Source: Tersicoccus phoenicis (GTDB lineage Bacteria; Actinomycetota; Actinomycetes; Actinomycetales; Micrococcaceae). From it: DNA of 64,000 nt. The translations under genes and the position numbers were made by a program. The notes under the pieces are model-generated. The model saw nothing but the letters and a program-made list of their open reading frames with translations, had not been told where the DNA came from and ran no database searches. Positions 9,484 through 18,451 of this stretch are shown piece by piece (position 1 is the first letter of the stretch; each line of letters begins with the position of its first letter). The DNA lies in NCBI RefSeq assembly GCF_001968835.1, contig NZ_MRDE01000068.1, positions 1 to 64,000 of the forward strand, written 5' to 3'.

Positions 9484-10623
9484 TTGAACACCACTGACAT
9501 CATGGGCGCCGCCGTGCGCAAGGGCCGTCGTCTCACCGTGAGCGCCGCCGCCCTGAGCGCCGCGGCCCTGCTGCTGGCGGCCTGCGGGCAGGCGCCGTCC
9601 TCGAGCTCGTCCGGCACGGCCGGCGCCTCGGCCAACCCCTCGGCCAAGGACTACACCGGCTGCATCGTCTCCGACTCGGGCGGTTTCGACGACCGCTCCT
9701 TCAACCAGTCCTCCTACGACGGGCTGATGAAGGCGAAGCAGGACCTGGGCATCTCCACCAAGCAGGCCGAGTCGAAAGCCGCGACCGACTACGGGCCGAA
9801 CCTGAACGCGATGATGCAGGGCGGCTGCAACCTGACCGTCACGGTCGGCTTCAACCTCGGTGACACCACCAAGCAGGTGGCCGCGAAGAACCCCCAGAAG
9901 CACTTCGCGATCATCGACTACTCGGACCCGAAGTTCACCGACAACGTCAAGCCGATCGTCTACGACACCGCACAGGCCGCGTTCCTGGCCGGCTACCTGG
10001 CGGCCGCGACGTCGAAGACCGGGAAGGTCGCCACCTACGGCGGCATGAACATCCCGACCGTCACCATCTTCATGGACGGGTTCGCCGACGGGGTGAAGTA
10101 CTACAACCAGAAGAAGTCCAAGAGCGTCCAGCTGCTCGGCTGGAACAAGGACAGCCAGAACGGCACCTTCGTCGGCAACTTCGAGGACTCCGGCAAGGGC
10201 AAGCAGAACACCGTCAACTTCATCAACGAGGGCGCGGACGTGATCATGCCGGTCGCCGGTCCGGTCGGTGCGGGCACCATCGACGCGGCCGTCGACGCGA
10301 AGAACGCCGGCAAGGACGTCAAGCTCATCTGGGTGGATTCGGACGGCTACCAGACCAACACCAAGGGCAAGGATCAGATGCTCTCCTCGGTGATGAAGCT
10401 GATGGGTGACGCGGTCGAGACCGTGGTCAAGGACGACCTGAACGGCACGTTCAGCAAGACCGCCTACGTGGGCACGCTGGACAACGGCGGTGTGGCCCTG
10501 GCCCCGTTCCACGACCAGGACAAGAACGTCTCGGCGCAGACCAAGTCCGAGCTGGACCAGATCAAGAAGGACATCATCTCCGGCACGATCAAGGTCACCT
10601 CGAAGGCCAGCCCGCAGGGCTGA
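9484..10623 (+). CDS. BMP-family ABC transporter substrate-binding lipoprotein
   Basis: The 379-residue protein is a basic membrane protein (BMP/PnrA-like) lipoprotein, a family that binds nucleosides outside the cell. It has a basic N-terminus, a hydrophobic segment and a lipobox LLAAC with Cys near residue 34, followed by a Ser-rich linker. The ligand-binding fold begins with a CIVSDSGGFDDRSFNQ block typical of the family. I chose TTG 9484 because GGGAGGA lies 5 nt upstream; the ATG seven codons later lacks this. An earlier ATG at 9361 overlaps the promoter. The following ATPase, permeases, cdd and deoA point to nucleoside uptake. Confidence 0.92.
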   Translation: MNTTDIMGAAVRKGRRLTVSAAALSAAALLLAACGQAPSSSSSGTAGASANPSAKDYTGCIVSDSGGFDDRSFNQSSYDGLMKAKQDLGISTKQAESKAATDYGPNLNAMMQGGCNLTVTVGFNLGDTTKQVAAKNPQKHFAIIDYSDPKFTDNVKPIVYDTAQAAFLAGYLAAATSKTGKVATYGGMNIPTVTIFMDGFADGVKYYNQKKSKSVQLLGWNKDSQNGTFVGNFEDSGKGKQNTVNFINEGADVIMPVAGPVGAGTIDAAVDAKNAGKDVKLIWVDSDGYQTNTKGKDQMLSSVMKLMGDAVETVVKDDLNGTFSKTAYVGTLDNGGVALAPFHDQDKNVSAQTKSELDQIKKDIISGTIKVTSKASPQG

Positions 10624-10638
10624 CCGGGACCGTTTCAC

Positions 10639-10678
10639 CGCGGCACCGCCGGTCCCGAGCCGGGCCGGCGGTGCCGCG
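10639..10678 (+). terminator. Intra-operon hairpin after the binding-protein gene
   Basis: A perfect 14-bp stem (10639-10652 with 10665-10678) with a 12-nt loop lies in the only sizeable gap of the transporter operon. No U-tract follows. It could be a partial terminator or a 3' stabiliser that raises binding protein relative to the ATPase. Confidence 0.5.
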
Positions 10679-10750
10679 CGTCCGGCATCGGCCGGGCGAA
10701 CCCTCGACGACCAGCTCACGACGCGGAGCGTCACGACGAAGACGGGAAGA

Positions 10751-12331
10751 GTGTTGAGGCTCGAACTGAAGGGCATCACCAAACGGTTCGGCGCGTTCAC
10801 CGCCAACGAAGCGATCGACCTGGTGGTCGAGCCCGGCCAGGTGCACTGCCTGCTCGGGGAGAACGGCGCCGGCAAGTCCACCCTGATGAACGTGCTCTAC
10901 GGGCTGTACCAGCCCACGGAGGGGCAGATCCTGCTCGACGGGACGCCCGTGACCTTCGCCGGCCCCGGCGACGCGATGGCCGCCGGCATCGGCATGGTGC
11001 ACCAGCACTTCATGCTCATCCCGGTCTTCACCGTGGCCGAGAACGTGGCCCTGGGCAACGAATCCACTCGCGGCGGCCTGCTCGACCTGGCCGCGACCCG
11101 CACCCGGATCCGGCAGATCTCCCAGCAGTACGGGTTCGACGTCGACCCGGACGCGCTGGTCGGGGACCTGCCGGTCGGCGTCCAGCAGCGCGTCGAGATC
11201 ATCAAGGCCCTGGTCCGGGACGCGAAAGTGCTGATCCTGGACGAGCCCACCGCGGTGCTCACCCCGCAGGAGACCGACGAACTGCTCGCCATCATCGGCC
11301 AGCTCACCGCGGACGGCACGTCGGTCGTCTTCATCAGTCACAAGCTGCGCGAGGTGAAGGAGGTCGCCGACCGGATCACGGTGATCCGTCGCGGCACGGT
11401 GGTCGGCAGCGCCGACCCGTCCGCCTCCACCACCGAGTTGGCCTCCCTGATGGTCGGCCGGTCCGTCTCGCTGAACCTGACCAAGGACGCCCCGCAGCGC
11501 GGCCGCACCACGTTCAGCGTCCGCGACCTGACCGTCACCGCCGCCAACGGCACCCGGCCGCTGGACGCGGTGAGCTTCGACATCGCCGAAGGCGAGGTGC
11601 TCGCCGTCGCCGGCGTCCAGGGCAACGGGCAGACCGAACTCACCGAGGCGATCCTGGGCCTGCTCGACCACGTCACCGGCGCGATCAGCCTGGCCGGGAC
11701 GGAACTGCTCGGCCGCTCCGTCAAGGACGTGCTCGGTGCCGGGGTCGGTTTCGTCCCCGAGGACCGCACGGTCGACGGACTCGTCGGCCCGTTCTCCATC
11801 GCCGAGAACCTGGTCCTGGACCGCTACGACACCGCACCGTTCGCGCGCGGCATCGGTATGAACCCGGCCGCCATCCGCCGCCAGGCCGAGGAGAAGGTCG
11901 CCGAGTTCGACGTGCGCACGCCCAGCATCGGCGCAGCCGTCTCCACCCTCTCGGGCGGCAACCAGCAGAAGGTCGTGCTCGCCCGCGAGCTGTCCCGGCC
12001 GCTCAAGTTGTTCATCGCCTCCCAGCCCACGCGTGGTCTCGACGTCGGCTCCATCGAGTTCGTGCACCGGCGGATCATCGCCGAGCGCGATCGGGGCACC
12101 CCGGTGCTGATCGTGTCCACGGAACTCGACGAGGTGATCCAGCTCGCCGATCGGATCGCGGTGATCTTCCACGGCCGCCTGATGGGCATCGTCGACGCCG
12201 ACACCCCGCGCGAGACGCTCGGCCTGATGATGGCCGGCGCCACCGCGCAGGAGGCGTTCGGGCAGGTCGGCTCGGCCCCCTCCACTCCCGCCCCCGACCG
12301 CCCCGCCCCCGACGAAGGACACCGGCAGTGA
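10751..12331 (+). CDS. Nucleoside ABC transporter, duplicated ATP-binding protein
   Basis: This 526-residue protein has two fused nucleotide-binding domains, as in the RbsA/NupO class. Domain 1 has Walker A GENGAGKST near residue 35 and Walker B LILDEPTAVLTP near 162, with a signature LPVGVQQRVEI that departs from LSGGQ. Domain 2 has a degenerate Walker A (GVQGNGQTE), a good signature TLSGGNQQKV and FIASQPTRGLDVG in place of Walker B. This asymmetry is normal for the class. GTG 10751 is preferred, with TTG 10754 equally possible after GGGAAGAG. The stop overlaps the next start (GTGA). Confidence 0.93.
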   Translation: MLRLELKGITKRFGAFTANEAIDLVVEPGQVHCLLGENGAGKSTLMNVLYGLYQPTEGQILLDGTPVTFAGPGDAMAAGIGMVHQHFMLIPVFTVAENVALGNESTRGGLLDLAATRTRIRQISQQYGFDVDPDALVGDLPVGVQQRVEIIKALVRDAKVLILDEPTAVLTPQETDELLAIIGQLTADGTSVVFISHKLREVKEVADRITVIRRGTVVGSADPSASTTELASLMVGRSVSLNLTKDAPQRGRTTFSVRDLTVTAANGTRPLDAVSFDIAEGEVLAVAGVQGNGQTELTEAILGLLDHVTGAISLAGTELLGRSVKDVLGAGVGFVPEDRTVDGLVGPFSIAENLVLDRYDTAPFARGIGMNPAAIRRQAEEKVAEFDVRTPSIGAAVSTLSGGNQQKVVLARELSRPLKLFIASQPTRGLDVGSIEFVHRRIIAERDRGTPVLIVSTELDEVIQLADRIAVIFHGRLMGIVDADTPRETLGLMMAGATAQEAFGQVGSAPSTPAPDRPAPDEGHRQ

Positions 12332-13788
12332 GCACGCACGACCCGACGGATCGTTCTCCCGGCACCGGAACGGACCCCCACACCGACGCCGACTGGTCAG
12401 AAGATGCGGATTCTTCCCCCGATCGCGGTCCAGAACCGACGTCAACTGACCGGTCAGTGGGGGGAGTGGCTGACGGGGGTGACGACGGCGCCGCGCCGCC
12501 GGCCGCCGCGACCGGTGCGGGTCTGGTGAAGGACGAGTCCGCGGCGTCCGTGGCGCAACGCATCTTCTCCGGCAACGGGCTGGTCGCCGTGCTCTCGGTG
12601 GTGGCGGCCATCGTGCTCGGCGGTGTGCTGATCGCCGCCACCGACGAGGCGACCATCGCCGCCGCCGGGTACTTCTTCGCCCGGCCGACCGACACACTCG
12701 CCGCGGGGTTCAGCGCCGCGATGAACGCCTACGGCGCCCTGTTCACCGGTGCGATCTTCAATCCGCGGGCCGAGGGCCTGACCGGCATGCTGTACCCGAT
12801 CAGCGAGACGCTGACCGTTGCCACGCCGTTGATCCTCGCCGGGCTCGGTGTGACGCTGGCGTTCCGCGCCGGCCTGTTCAACATCGGCGCCCAGGGCCAG
12901 ATCCTGCTCGGCGCGACCTTCGCTGCCTGGGTCGGGTTCACCTGGCACCTGCCGGTCGGCCTGCACGTGGTGGTCGCCGTCCTGGCCGGCATCGTCGGCG
13001 GCGCCCTCTGGGGCGGCATCCCCGGGTTCCTCAAGTCCCGGACCGGGGCGCACGAGGTGATCGTCACCATCATGCTCAACTACGTGGCCATCTACCTGGT
13101 CCAGTACCTGCTCACCCAACCGGCGCTGCAACGGCCCGGCTCCTCCAACCCGATCAGCCCGCTGATCGACGACAGCGCGATGTTCCCGCAGCTGCTCGGG
13201 CCGGACCTGCGGCTGCACGCCGGGTTCCTCGTCGCCGTCGCGGCCGTGATCGCCGTCTGGTGGCTGCTCGGCCGTTCCACCATCGGCTTCGAGTTCCGGG
13301 CGGTCGGCGCCAACCCGCACGCGGCCCGTACCGCCGGCATCAACGTCACCCGTGCGACCGTCCTGGTGATGGTGTTCGCCGGGGCGCTGGCCGGGCTGGC
13401 CGGCGTCGCCCAGATCTCCGGCACGGAGCGGGCCCTGACCAGCGACATCGCCGCCAGCTTCGGCTTCGACGCGATCACCGTCGCGCTGCTGGGCCGGTCC
13501 ACGCCGTGGGGGACCTTCTTCGCCGGGCTGTTGTTCGGCGCGTTCCGTGCCGGCGGCGTCGCCATGCAGACCCAGACCGGCACGCCGATCGACATCGTGC
13601 TGGTGGTGCAGTCCCTCATCGTCCTGTTCCTGGCCGCCCCGCCGCTGGTGCGGGCGCTGTTCCGGATCCCGGATCCGGGCCAGCCCGGAAAGAATCGGCC
13701 CGGTGATACCCGTCCCGGCGGCCGGTGGAGCCGACGCCGGGATCGCCACCGGGCCGCCACCACCGCGAGCACCGGAGGTGCAGCATGA
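12328..13788 (+). CDS. Nucleoside ABC transporter permease 1
   Basis: The 486-residue membrane protein belongs to the BPD_transp_2 permease family used by BMP/ribose-type transporters. A polar, low-complexity N-terminal tail of about 75 residues precedes the hydrophobic core. The core carries the GAQGQILLGA and EFRAVGANPHAARTAGI motifs that define this permease type. GTG 12328 overlaps the ATPase stop. The protein ends in a basic tail and its stop overlaps the ATG of the second permease. The long N-terminal tail is unusual for such permeases. Confidence 0.92.
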   Translation: MSTHDPTDRSPGTGTDPHTDADWSEDADSSPDRGPEPTSTDRSVGGVADGGDDGAAPPAAATGAGLVKDESAASVAQRIFSGNGLVAVLSVVAAIVLGGVLIAATDEATIAAAGYFFARPTDTLAAGFSAAMNAYGALFTGAIFNPRAEGLTGMLYPISETLTVATPLILAGLGVTLAFRAGLFNIGAQGQILLGATFAAWVGFTWHLPVGLHVVVAVLAGIVGGALWGGIPGFLKSRTGAHEVIVTIMLNYVAIYLVQYLLTQPALQRPGSSNPISPLIDDSAMFPQLLGPDLRLHAGFLVAVAAVIAVWWLLGRSTIGFEFRAVGANPHAARTAGINVTRATVLVMVFAGALAGLAGVAQISGTERALTSDIAASFGFDAITVALLGRSTPWGTFFAGLLFGAFRAGGVAMQTQTGTPIDIVLVVQSLIVLFLAAPPLVRALFRIPDPGQPGKNRPGDTRPGGRWSRRRDRHRAATTASTGGAA

Positions 13789-15089
13789 GCACGACCGTCA
13801 CCGCGCGAGGGGAGCGCGGAGCGCCCGGAACCACGCCCACCGCCCGGACCGCCGTCCGCTCGTGGCGCCCGGTGATCGTGTTCGCGATCGGCGCACTGGT
13901 CGCCCTGGTGGTCTTCGCGTTCGGGGCGCCGGACGCCACCGCCACCTTCCGGTTCTCCGAGTCCGGCGACGCGGTCGGCCTGCCGGACCTCGCCCTGTCC
14001 GCCGTCGTCCTGGGCTGGCTGGCCGCCGTCGTCTGCGTCGCCGTCGCCGTGCTCGCCTTCCTCGGCGTGCGCACCGGCCGACCCCCGAACCGCTGGCTCA
14101 CCGCACTGTTCTGGGTCGCCTTCCTGGTCGGCTTCCTCACCTGGGTGGTGGGCAGCGCCCGGACGCCGAACGTGTCCCTCGCCGGCCTGCTGGCCGGGTC
14201 GGTGACCCTCGCCGTGCCGCTGATCTTCGGCTCCCTCTCCGGGGTGCTGTGCGAGCGGGCCGGCGTGGTCAACATCGCGATCGAGGGTCAGCTGCTGTTC
14301 GGGGCGTTCAGCGCCGCCGTCGTGGCCTCCGTGGCCCGGAACGCGTACGCGGGCCTGCTCGCCGCCTGTGTGGCCGGTGCCCTCGTCGCCGTGGTGCTGG
14401 CGGTGTTCTCGATCAAGTACTACGTCAACCAGATCATCGTCGGCGTGGTGCTGAACGTGCTCGTCTCCGGGCTGACCGGCTTCCTGTTCTCCACGGTGCT
14501 GACCCGGGACGCCGAACTGTTCAACTCGCCGCCGCAGCTGCCGTACTGGAACGTTCCCCTGCTGGCCGACATCCCGGTGCTCGGGCCGATCCTGTTCCGG
14601 CAGACCGTGGTCGGCTACCTCATGTACGCGGCCGTGGTCGCGGTGTACGTCGGTCTCTTCCACACCCGGTGGGGGCTGCGGGTCCGCGCCGTCGGCGAGC
14701 ATCCCAGGGCCGCGGACACCGTGGGCATCAAGGTCAATCGCACCCGCTTCACCAACGTGCTGCTCGGCGGCGTGGTCGCCGGTCTGGGTGGCGCGTTCTT
14801 CACCCTGGTCTCGGTCAGTCAGTTCACCAAGGACATGACCGGCGGGCAGGGCTTCATCGCCCTCGCCGCCCTGATCTTCGGGCGCTGGAACCCGGTCGGC
14901 GCGTTCTTCGCGGCCCTGCTGTTCGGCTTCGCGACGAACCTGCAGTACGTGCTCTCCTTCCTCGGCACGCCGGTGCCCAGCCAGTTCCTGGCCATGCTCC
15001 CGTACCTGGTCACCATCCTCGCCGTCGCCGGCCTGGTCGGGCGCTCGCAGTCCCCGGCCGCCAGCGGCGTGCCCTATCTGAAGGGCTGA
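13785..15089 (+). CDS. Nucleoside ABC transporter permease 2
   Basis: The 434-residue protein is the partner permease (BPD_transp_2). It has about ten hydrophobic segments and the conserved blocks INIAIEGQLLFGAF-like near residue 165 and RVRAVGEHPRAADTVGI near residue 303. ATG 13785 overlaps the previous stop and has GGAGG 6 nt upstream. The order lipoprotein-ATPase-permease-permease followed by cdd and deoA is a common nucleoside scavenging arrangement. Confidence 0.92.
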   Translation: MSTTVTARGERGAPGTTPTARTAVRSWRPVIVFAIGALVALVVFAFGAPDATATFRFSESGDAVGLPDLALSAVVLGWLAAVVCVAVAVLAFLGVRTGRPPNRWLTALFWVAFLVGFLTWVVGSARTPNVSLAGLLAGSVTLAVPLIFGSLSGVLCERAGVVNIAIEGQLLFGAFSAAVVASVARNAYAGLLAACVAGALVAVVLAVFSIKYYVNQIIVGVVLNVLVSGLTGFLFSTVLTRDAELFNSPPQLPYWNVPLLADIPVLGPILFRQTVVGYLMYAAVVAVYVGLFHTRWGLRVRAVGEHPRAADTVGIKVNRTRFTNVLLGGVVAGLGGAFFTLVSVSQFTKDMTGGQGFIALAALIFGRWNPVGAFFAALLFGFATNLQYVLSFLGTPVPSQFLAMLPYLVTILAVAGLVGRSQSPAASGVPYLKG

Positions 15090-15100
15090 GGCGGGCCGCC

Positions 15101-15502
15101 ATGGTGGAGGACACCGACGACGTCGACTGGGACACCCTGACCGCTGCCGCGACCGCGGCCATGGGTCGGGCGTACGTCCCCTACTCCCGGTACCCGGTCG
15201 GCGCCGCTGCCCTGACCGAGGACGGCCGGACCGTGACCGGGATGAACATCGAGAACGCGTCGTACGGGGTGACGCTGTGCGCGGAGTGCTCCCTGATCTC
15301 CGCGCTGTTCGCCTCCGGCGGCGGTCGCCTGCGCGCCTTCGTGTGCGTGGACGGCGCCGGGGCCGTGCTGATGCCGTGCGGCCGGTGCCGCCAGCTGCTG
15401 TACGAGCACCGCGCCCCGGGGATGACGCTGATGACCGTGCGCGGGCTCCGGACCATGGACCAGGTGCTGCCCGACGCGTTCGGCCCCGAGAACCTGGCCT
15501 GA
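15101..15502 (+). CDS. cdd: Cytidine deaminase
   Basis: The 133-residue enzyme converts cytidine and deoxycytidine to uridine and deoxyuridine. The short tetrameric form is recognised by YSRYPVGAA, NIENASYGVTLCAE (first zinc Cys plus catalytic Glu) and PCGRCRQ (two further zinc Cys). ATG 15101 starts 11 nt after the permease stop; GTG 15104 is a possible alternative. It sits between the nucleoside transporter and thymidine phosphorylase, so imported nucleosides would be processed by the same operon. Confidence 0.95.
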   Translation: MVEDTDDVDWDTLTAAATAAMGRAYVPYSRYPVGAAALTEDGRTVTGMNIENASYGVTLCAECSLISALFASGGGRLRAFVCVDGAGAVLMPCGRCRQLLYEHRAPGMTLMTVRGLRTMDQVLPDAFGPENLA

Positions 15503-15512
15503 GGAGGGCTCC

Positions 15513-16853
15513 ATGCCGCGAACACCCCAGACGTTCGACGCCGTCGACGTGATCCGCACCAAGCGCGACCGCGGTCGGCTCTCCGACGCCGCGATCGACT
15601 GGGTGGTGGACGCCTACACCCGCGGTGTCGTCGCCGAGGAGCAGATGGCGGCGCTGACCATGGCGATCCTGCTCAACGGGATGGACCGGGCGGAGATCGC
15701 CCGCTGGACGGCGGCGATGGTCGCCTCGGGCCAGCGGATGGACTTCTCCGGGTTGCGCCGGGACGGCCGGGCGCTACCCACCGTCGACAAGCACTCCACC
15801 GGCGGGGTGGGGGACAAGATCACCCTGCCCCTGGGCCCGCTGGTGGCCGCGTTCGGCGTCGCCGTCCCGCAGCTGTCCGGGCGGGGCCTGGGCCACACCG
15901 GCGGCACCCTGGACAAACTGGAGGCCATCCCCGGCTGGCGTGCGGGGCTCGACCACGACGCCCTGCTGCGGCAGTTGCGGGACGTGGGGGCCGTCGTCGC
16001 CGCCGCCGGCCCCGGGCTAGCCCCCGCGGATGCGAAGCTGTACGCCCTGCGCGACGTCACCGGCACCGTCGAGGCGATCCCGTTGATCGCCTCGTCCATC
16101 ATGAGCAAGAAGATCGCCGAGGGCACGAGTGCGCTGGTGCTCGACGTCAAGGTCGGCTCGGGTGCGTTCATGAAGACCGCCGACGACGCGCGGGAGCTGG
16201 CCCGCACCATGGTGGACCTCGGCGCCGACGCCGGGGTGCACACGGTCGCATTGCTGACCGACATGTCCACCCCGCTCGGATTGACCGCGGGCAACGCCCT
16301 GGAGGTCGCCGAGGCGGTCGAGGTGCTCGCCGGCGGCGGCCCCGCCGACGTCGTCGAACTCACACTCGCGCTCGCCCGCGAGATGCTCGCCGCGGCCGGT
16401 GTCGCCGACGCCGACCCGGCGGCCGCCCTGGCCGACGGCCGGGCGATGGACGTGTGGCGGCGGATGATCACCGGTCAGGGGGGAGACCCCGACGCGCCGC
16501 TGCCGGTGGCGGCCGAGACCGAGACGGTCACCGCCCCCGCCGGTGGCACCCTCACCCGACTCGATGCGCTCGCCGTCGGCGTCGCCGCCTGGCGGCTCGG
16601 CGCGGGCCGGGCCCGCAAGGAGGACACCGTCCAGGCCGGTGCGGGGCTCACGCTGCACGCCAGACCCGGTGACACCGTCACCGCCGGTCAGCCGCTCCTG
16701 ACCCTGCACACGGACACCCCCGACGCCTTCGGCCGTGCCCGGGAGGCGCTCGCCGGTGCCGTCGACATCACCCCCGCCGGGCCGACCGCGAGGGCAGAGC
16801 CCGCCTCCGCCGGGCACCGCCCCGTCGTCCTGGAACGGGTGGCACGATCCTGA
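15513..16853 (+). CDS. deoA: Thymidine/pyrimidine-nucleoside phosphorylase
   Basis: The 446-residue enzyme cleaves pyrimidine (deoxy)nucleosides to base and (deoxy)ribose-1-phosphate. The family signature SGRGLGHTGGTLDKLE lies near residue 120, preceded by KHSTGGVGDK (phosphate-binding loop). LDVKVGSGAFMK near residue 210 and the C-terminal anticodon-like PYNP domain are also present. GAGGAGGG lies 6 nt before the ATG. It is the last gene of the nucleoside operon before the DedA pair. Confidence 0.95.
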   Translation: MPRTPQTFDAVDVIRTKRDRGRLSDAAIDWVVDAYTRGVVAEEQMAALTMAILLNGMDRAEIARWTAAMVASGQRMDFSGLRRDGRALPTVDKHSTGGVGDKITLPLGPLVAAFGVAVPQLSGRGLGHTGGTLDKLEAIPGWRAGLDHDALLRQLRDVGAVVAAAGPGLAPADAKLYALRDVTGTVEAIPLIASSIMSKKIAEGTSALVLDVKVGSGAFMKTADDARELARTMVDLGADAGVHTVALLTDMSTPLGLTAGNALEVAEAVEVLAGGGPADVVELTLALAREMLAAAGVADADPAAALADGRAMDVWRRMITGQGGDPDAPLPVAAETETVTAPAGGTLTRLDALAVGVAAWRLGAGRARKEDTVQAGAGLTLHARPGDTVTAGQPLLTLHTDTPDAFGRAREALAGAVDITPAGPTARAEPASAGHRPVVLERVARS

Positions 16854-16900
16854 TCCTGTGCACGTTCGGCGGCGCCCTGTCTCCTCCCGGACGCTGACCC

Positions 16901-16906
16901 TATGAT
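16901..16906 (+). promoter_or_regulatory. -10 box TATGAT before leaderless mini-ORF and dedA
   Basis: TATGAT is followed by 6 nt and a GTG at 16913, which opens an 8-codon frame rather than the dedA frame. Confidence 0.55.
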
Positions 16907-16912
16907 GTGGGC

Positions 16913-16939
16913 GTGGGGACAAGGAAAGGGACAGCGTGA
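16913..16939 (+). CDS. Possible leaderless 8-codon leader peptide (MGTRKGTA)
   Basis: GTG 16913 lies 6 nt after TATGAT. The frame reads eight codons and stops at TGA 16937-16939, which overlaps the GTG of dedA (GTGA). The peptide itself is basic and unremarkable. The purine-rich AAGGAAAGGG inside it can also serve as Shine-Dalgarno for dedA. It could be chance, but the same layout recurs at 63489. Confidence 0.35.
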   Translation: MGTRKGTA

Positions 16940-17655
16940 GCATCGTCAATGACCTGGTGATCGATGCTGCCTCGATGTGGTGGATCTATCCGCTGCTGCT
17001 CCTCTTCTGCTTCATCGACGGGTTCCTGCCGCCGGTGCTGCCGTCCGAGACCCTGATCGTCGCCCTGTCCGCGGTCTCGGTCACCTCGGGACAGCCGAAT
17101 CTGTGGCTCCTCGCCCTGGCGGGCTTTCTCGGTGCGATCAGCGGCGACCAGGTCGCCTACCGTATAGGGCGCGCCGCCGGGGCCGGCGGGTTCCGCTGGA
17201 TGCGCGGCGCACGCGCCCAGGCCACCCTGCACTGGGCCCGCCGGGAGCTCGACAAACGCGGCGCCATGCTGATCCTCACCGCCCGGTACGTCCCCGTCGG
17301 CCGCGTCGCCGTGAACTTCACCGCCGGGACCACCCGGTTCCCGCTGCGCCAGTTCACGGTCCTGGACCTCATCGCGTGCGCCACGTGGATCGGTTACAGC
17401 ATCGGGATCGGCATCGTGGCCGGGGCCTGGGTCGACCAGCATCCGCTGCTCGGAGCCGCACTGGCGATCGCCATCGCGATCGTCATGGGCTTCCTCATCG
17501 ATCACGCGATGCAGGGGATCTCGCGGTTCCGGCGCCGGCGACTGGACCGCTCGACGTCGGCGCTCACGACGGCCGCGTCGGCTCCCGCCGCGGTCGACGT
17601 GGAGAAGCCGGCACCGCAGCCGGTGGGCAAGAACGCGCGCAGTAAGAGCGCGTGA
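16936..17655 (+). CDS. DedA family membrane protein 1
   Basis: The 239-residue protein belongs to the DedA/VTT family, recently linked to undecaprenyl-phosphate and phospholipid translocation. The conserved blocks are FIDGFLPPVLPSE near residue 28, GDQVAYRIGR near residue 70, and ARYVPVGRVAVNFTAG near residue 118. At least four hydrophobic segments surround them, and the C-terminal 45 residues are basic and Ala/Pro-rich. GTG 16936 has AAGGAAAGGG 5 nt upstream and overlaps the stop of the 8-codon frame. Confidence 0.9.
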   Translation: MSIVNDLVIDAASMWWIYPLLLLFCFIDGFLPPVLPSETLIVALSAVSVTSGQPNLWLLALAGFLGAISGDQVAYRIGRAAGAGGFRWMRGARAQATLHWARRELDKRGAMLILTARYVPVGRVAVNFTAGTTRFPLRQFTVLDLIACATWIGYSIGIGIVAGAWVDQHPLLGAALAIAIAIVMGFLIDHAMQGISRFRRRRLDRSTSALTTAASAPAAVDVEKPAPQPVGKNARSKSA

Positions 17656-17658
17656 CCG

Positions 17659-18384
17659 GTGCCAGGTCCGCACCTGCTCACGTCGCTCCCTTCGGCGGTC
17701 GCCGCCGCGGCCGGTCCGATGGAGAGGATCAACGAGGCGGTCGCCGGCCTCGCCGGCACCGCCTGGGTGCTGCCGGTCCTGTTCCTGTTGTGCGTCTGTG
17801 ACGGGTTCTTCCCGCCGCTGCCCAGCGAGTCGGTGGTCGTCGCGCTGACCGCGGTGGCCGTGTCCACCGGCAACCCCACCCTGGCCGGCATCATCGTCGC
17901 GGCCGCCGCCGGTGCCGTGATCGGGGACAACATCGCCTGGCTGCTCGGCCGCTCGATCGGCGTGGGTCGGTTCCGATGGATGCGCCGGCGCCGGGTGCAG
18001 CAAGCCTTCCGCTGGGCGCGCAGCGAGCTGGACCGGCGCGGTGCCCTACTCATCCTCACCGCCCGGTACATCCCGGTCGGCCGAGTGGCGGTCAACATGA
18101 CGGCGGGAGCCACTGGGTTCGCCCGCCCCCGGTTCGTCCTGCTCACCGTGATCGCCGGCAGCACCTGGTCGGTGTACTCGGTCGGCATCGGGGTGCTCGC
18201 CGGGGCCTGGGCCAGGGACAACCACGTCCTCGCCGCCGGCGTGGCCATCGCGATCGCCGTCGCGGCGGGCATCGTCGTCGACCGGGTGACCCACTGGATC
18301 GCCCGGCGCGACCACGCCCCCGAACCCCACGTGGCGGATCGGCGTCCGCCGCGCGACCCCCCGGCCGCCGACCGTGGGGACTGA
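17659..18384 (+). CDS. DedA family membrane protein 2 (tandem paralogue)
   Basis: The 241-residue protein is a second DedA/VTT member, 3 nt after the first. The matching blocks are VCDGFFPPLPSE, GDNIAWLLGRS and ARYIPVGRVAVNMTAG, so the pair looks like a tandem duplication that has diverged. GTG 17659 is used here. Alignment with the upstream copy favours an internal ATG at 17719 (MERINEAV), although neither has a strong ribosome binding site. The pair may act as a heteromer or have split functions. Confidence 0.88.
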   Translation: MPGPHLLTSLPSAVAAAAGPMERINEAVAGLAGTAWVLPVLFLLCVCDGFFPPLPSESVVVALTAVAVSTGNPTLAGIIVAAAAGAVIGDNIAWLLGRSIGVGRFRWMRRRRVQQAFRWARSELDRRGALLILTARYIPVGRVAVNMTAGATGFARPRFVLLTVIAGSTWSVYSVGIGVLAGAWARDNHVLAAGVAIAIAVAAGIVVDRVTHWIARRDHAPEPHVADRRPPRDPPAADRGD

Positions 18385-18439
18385 TCGCCCGCGTTCCGCC
18401 CGCCTGCCGAGGGCGTGATGGTCGCGACAGCAAGGTCGC

Positions 18440-18445
18440 TACAGT
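18440..18445 (+). promoter_or_regulatory. -10 box TACAGT of leaderless add
   Basis: TACAGT lies 6 nt before GTG 18452. Confidence 0.55.
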
Positions 18446-18451
18446 GAGACC

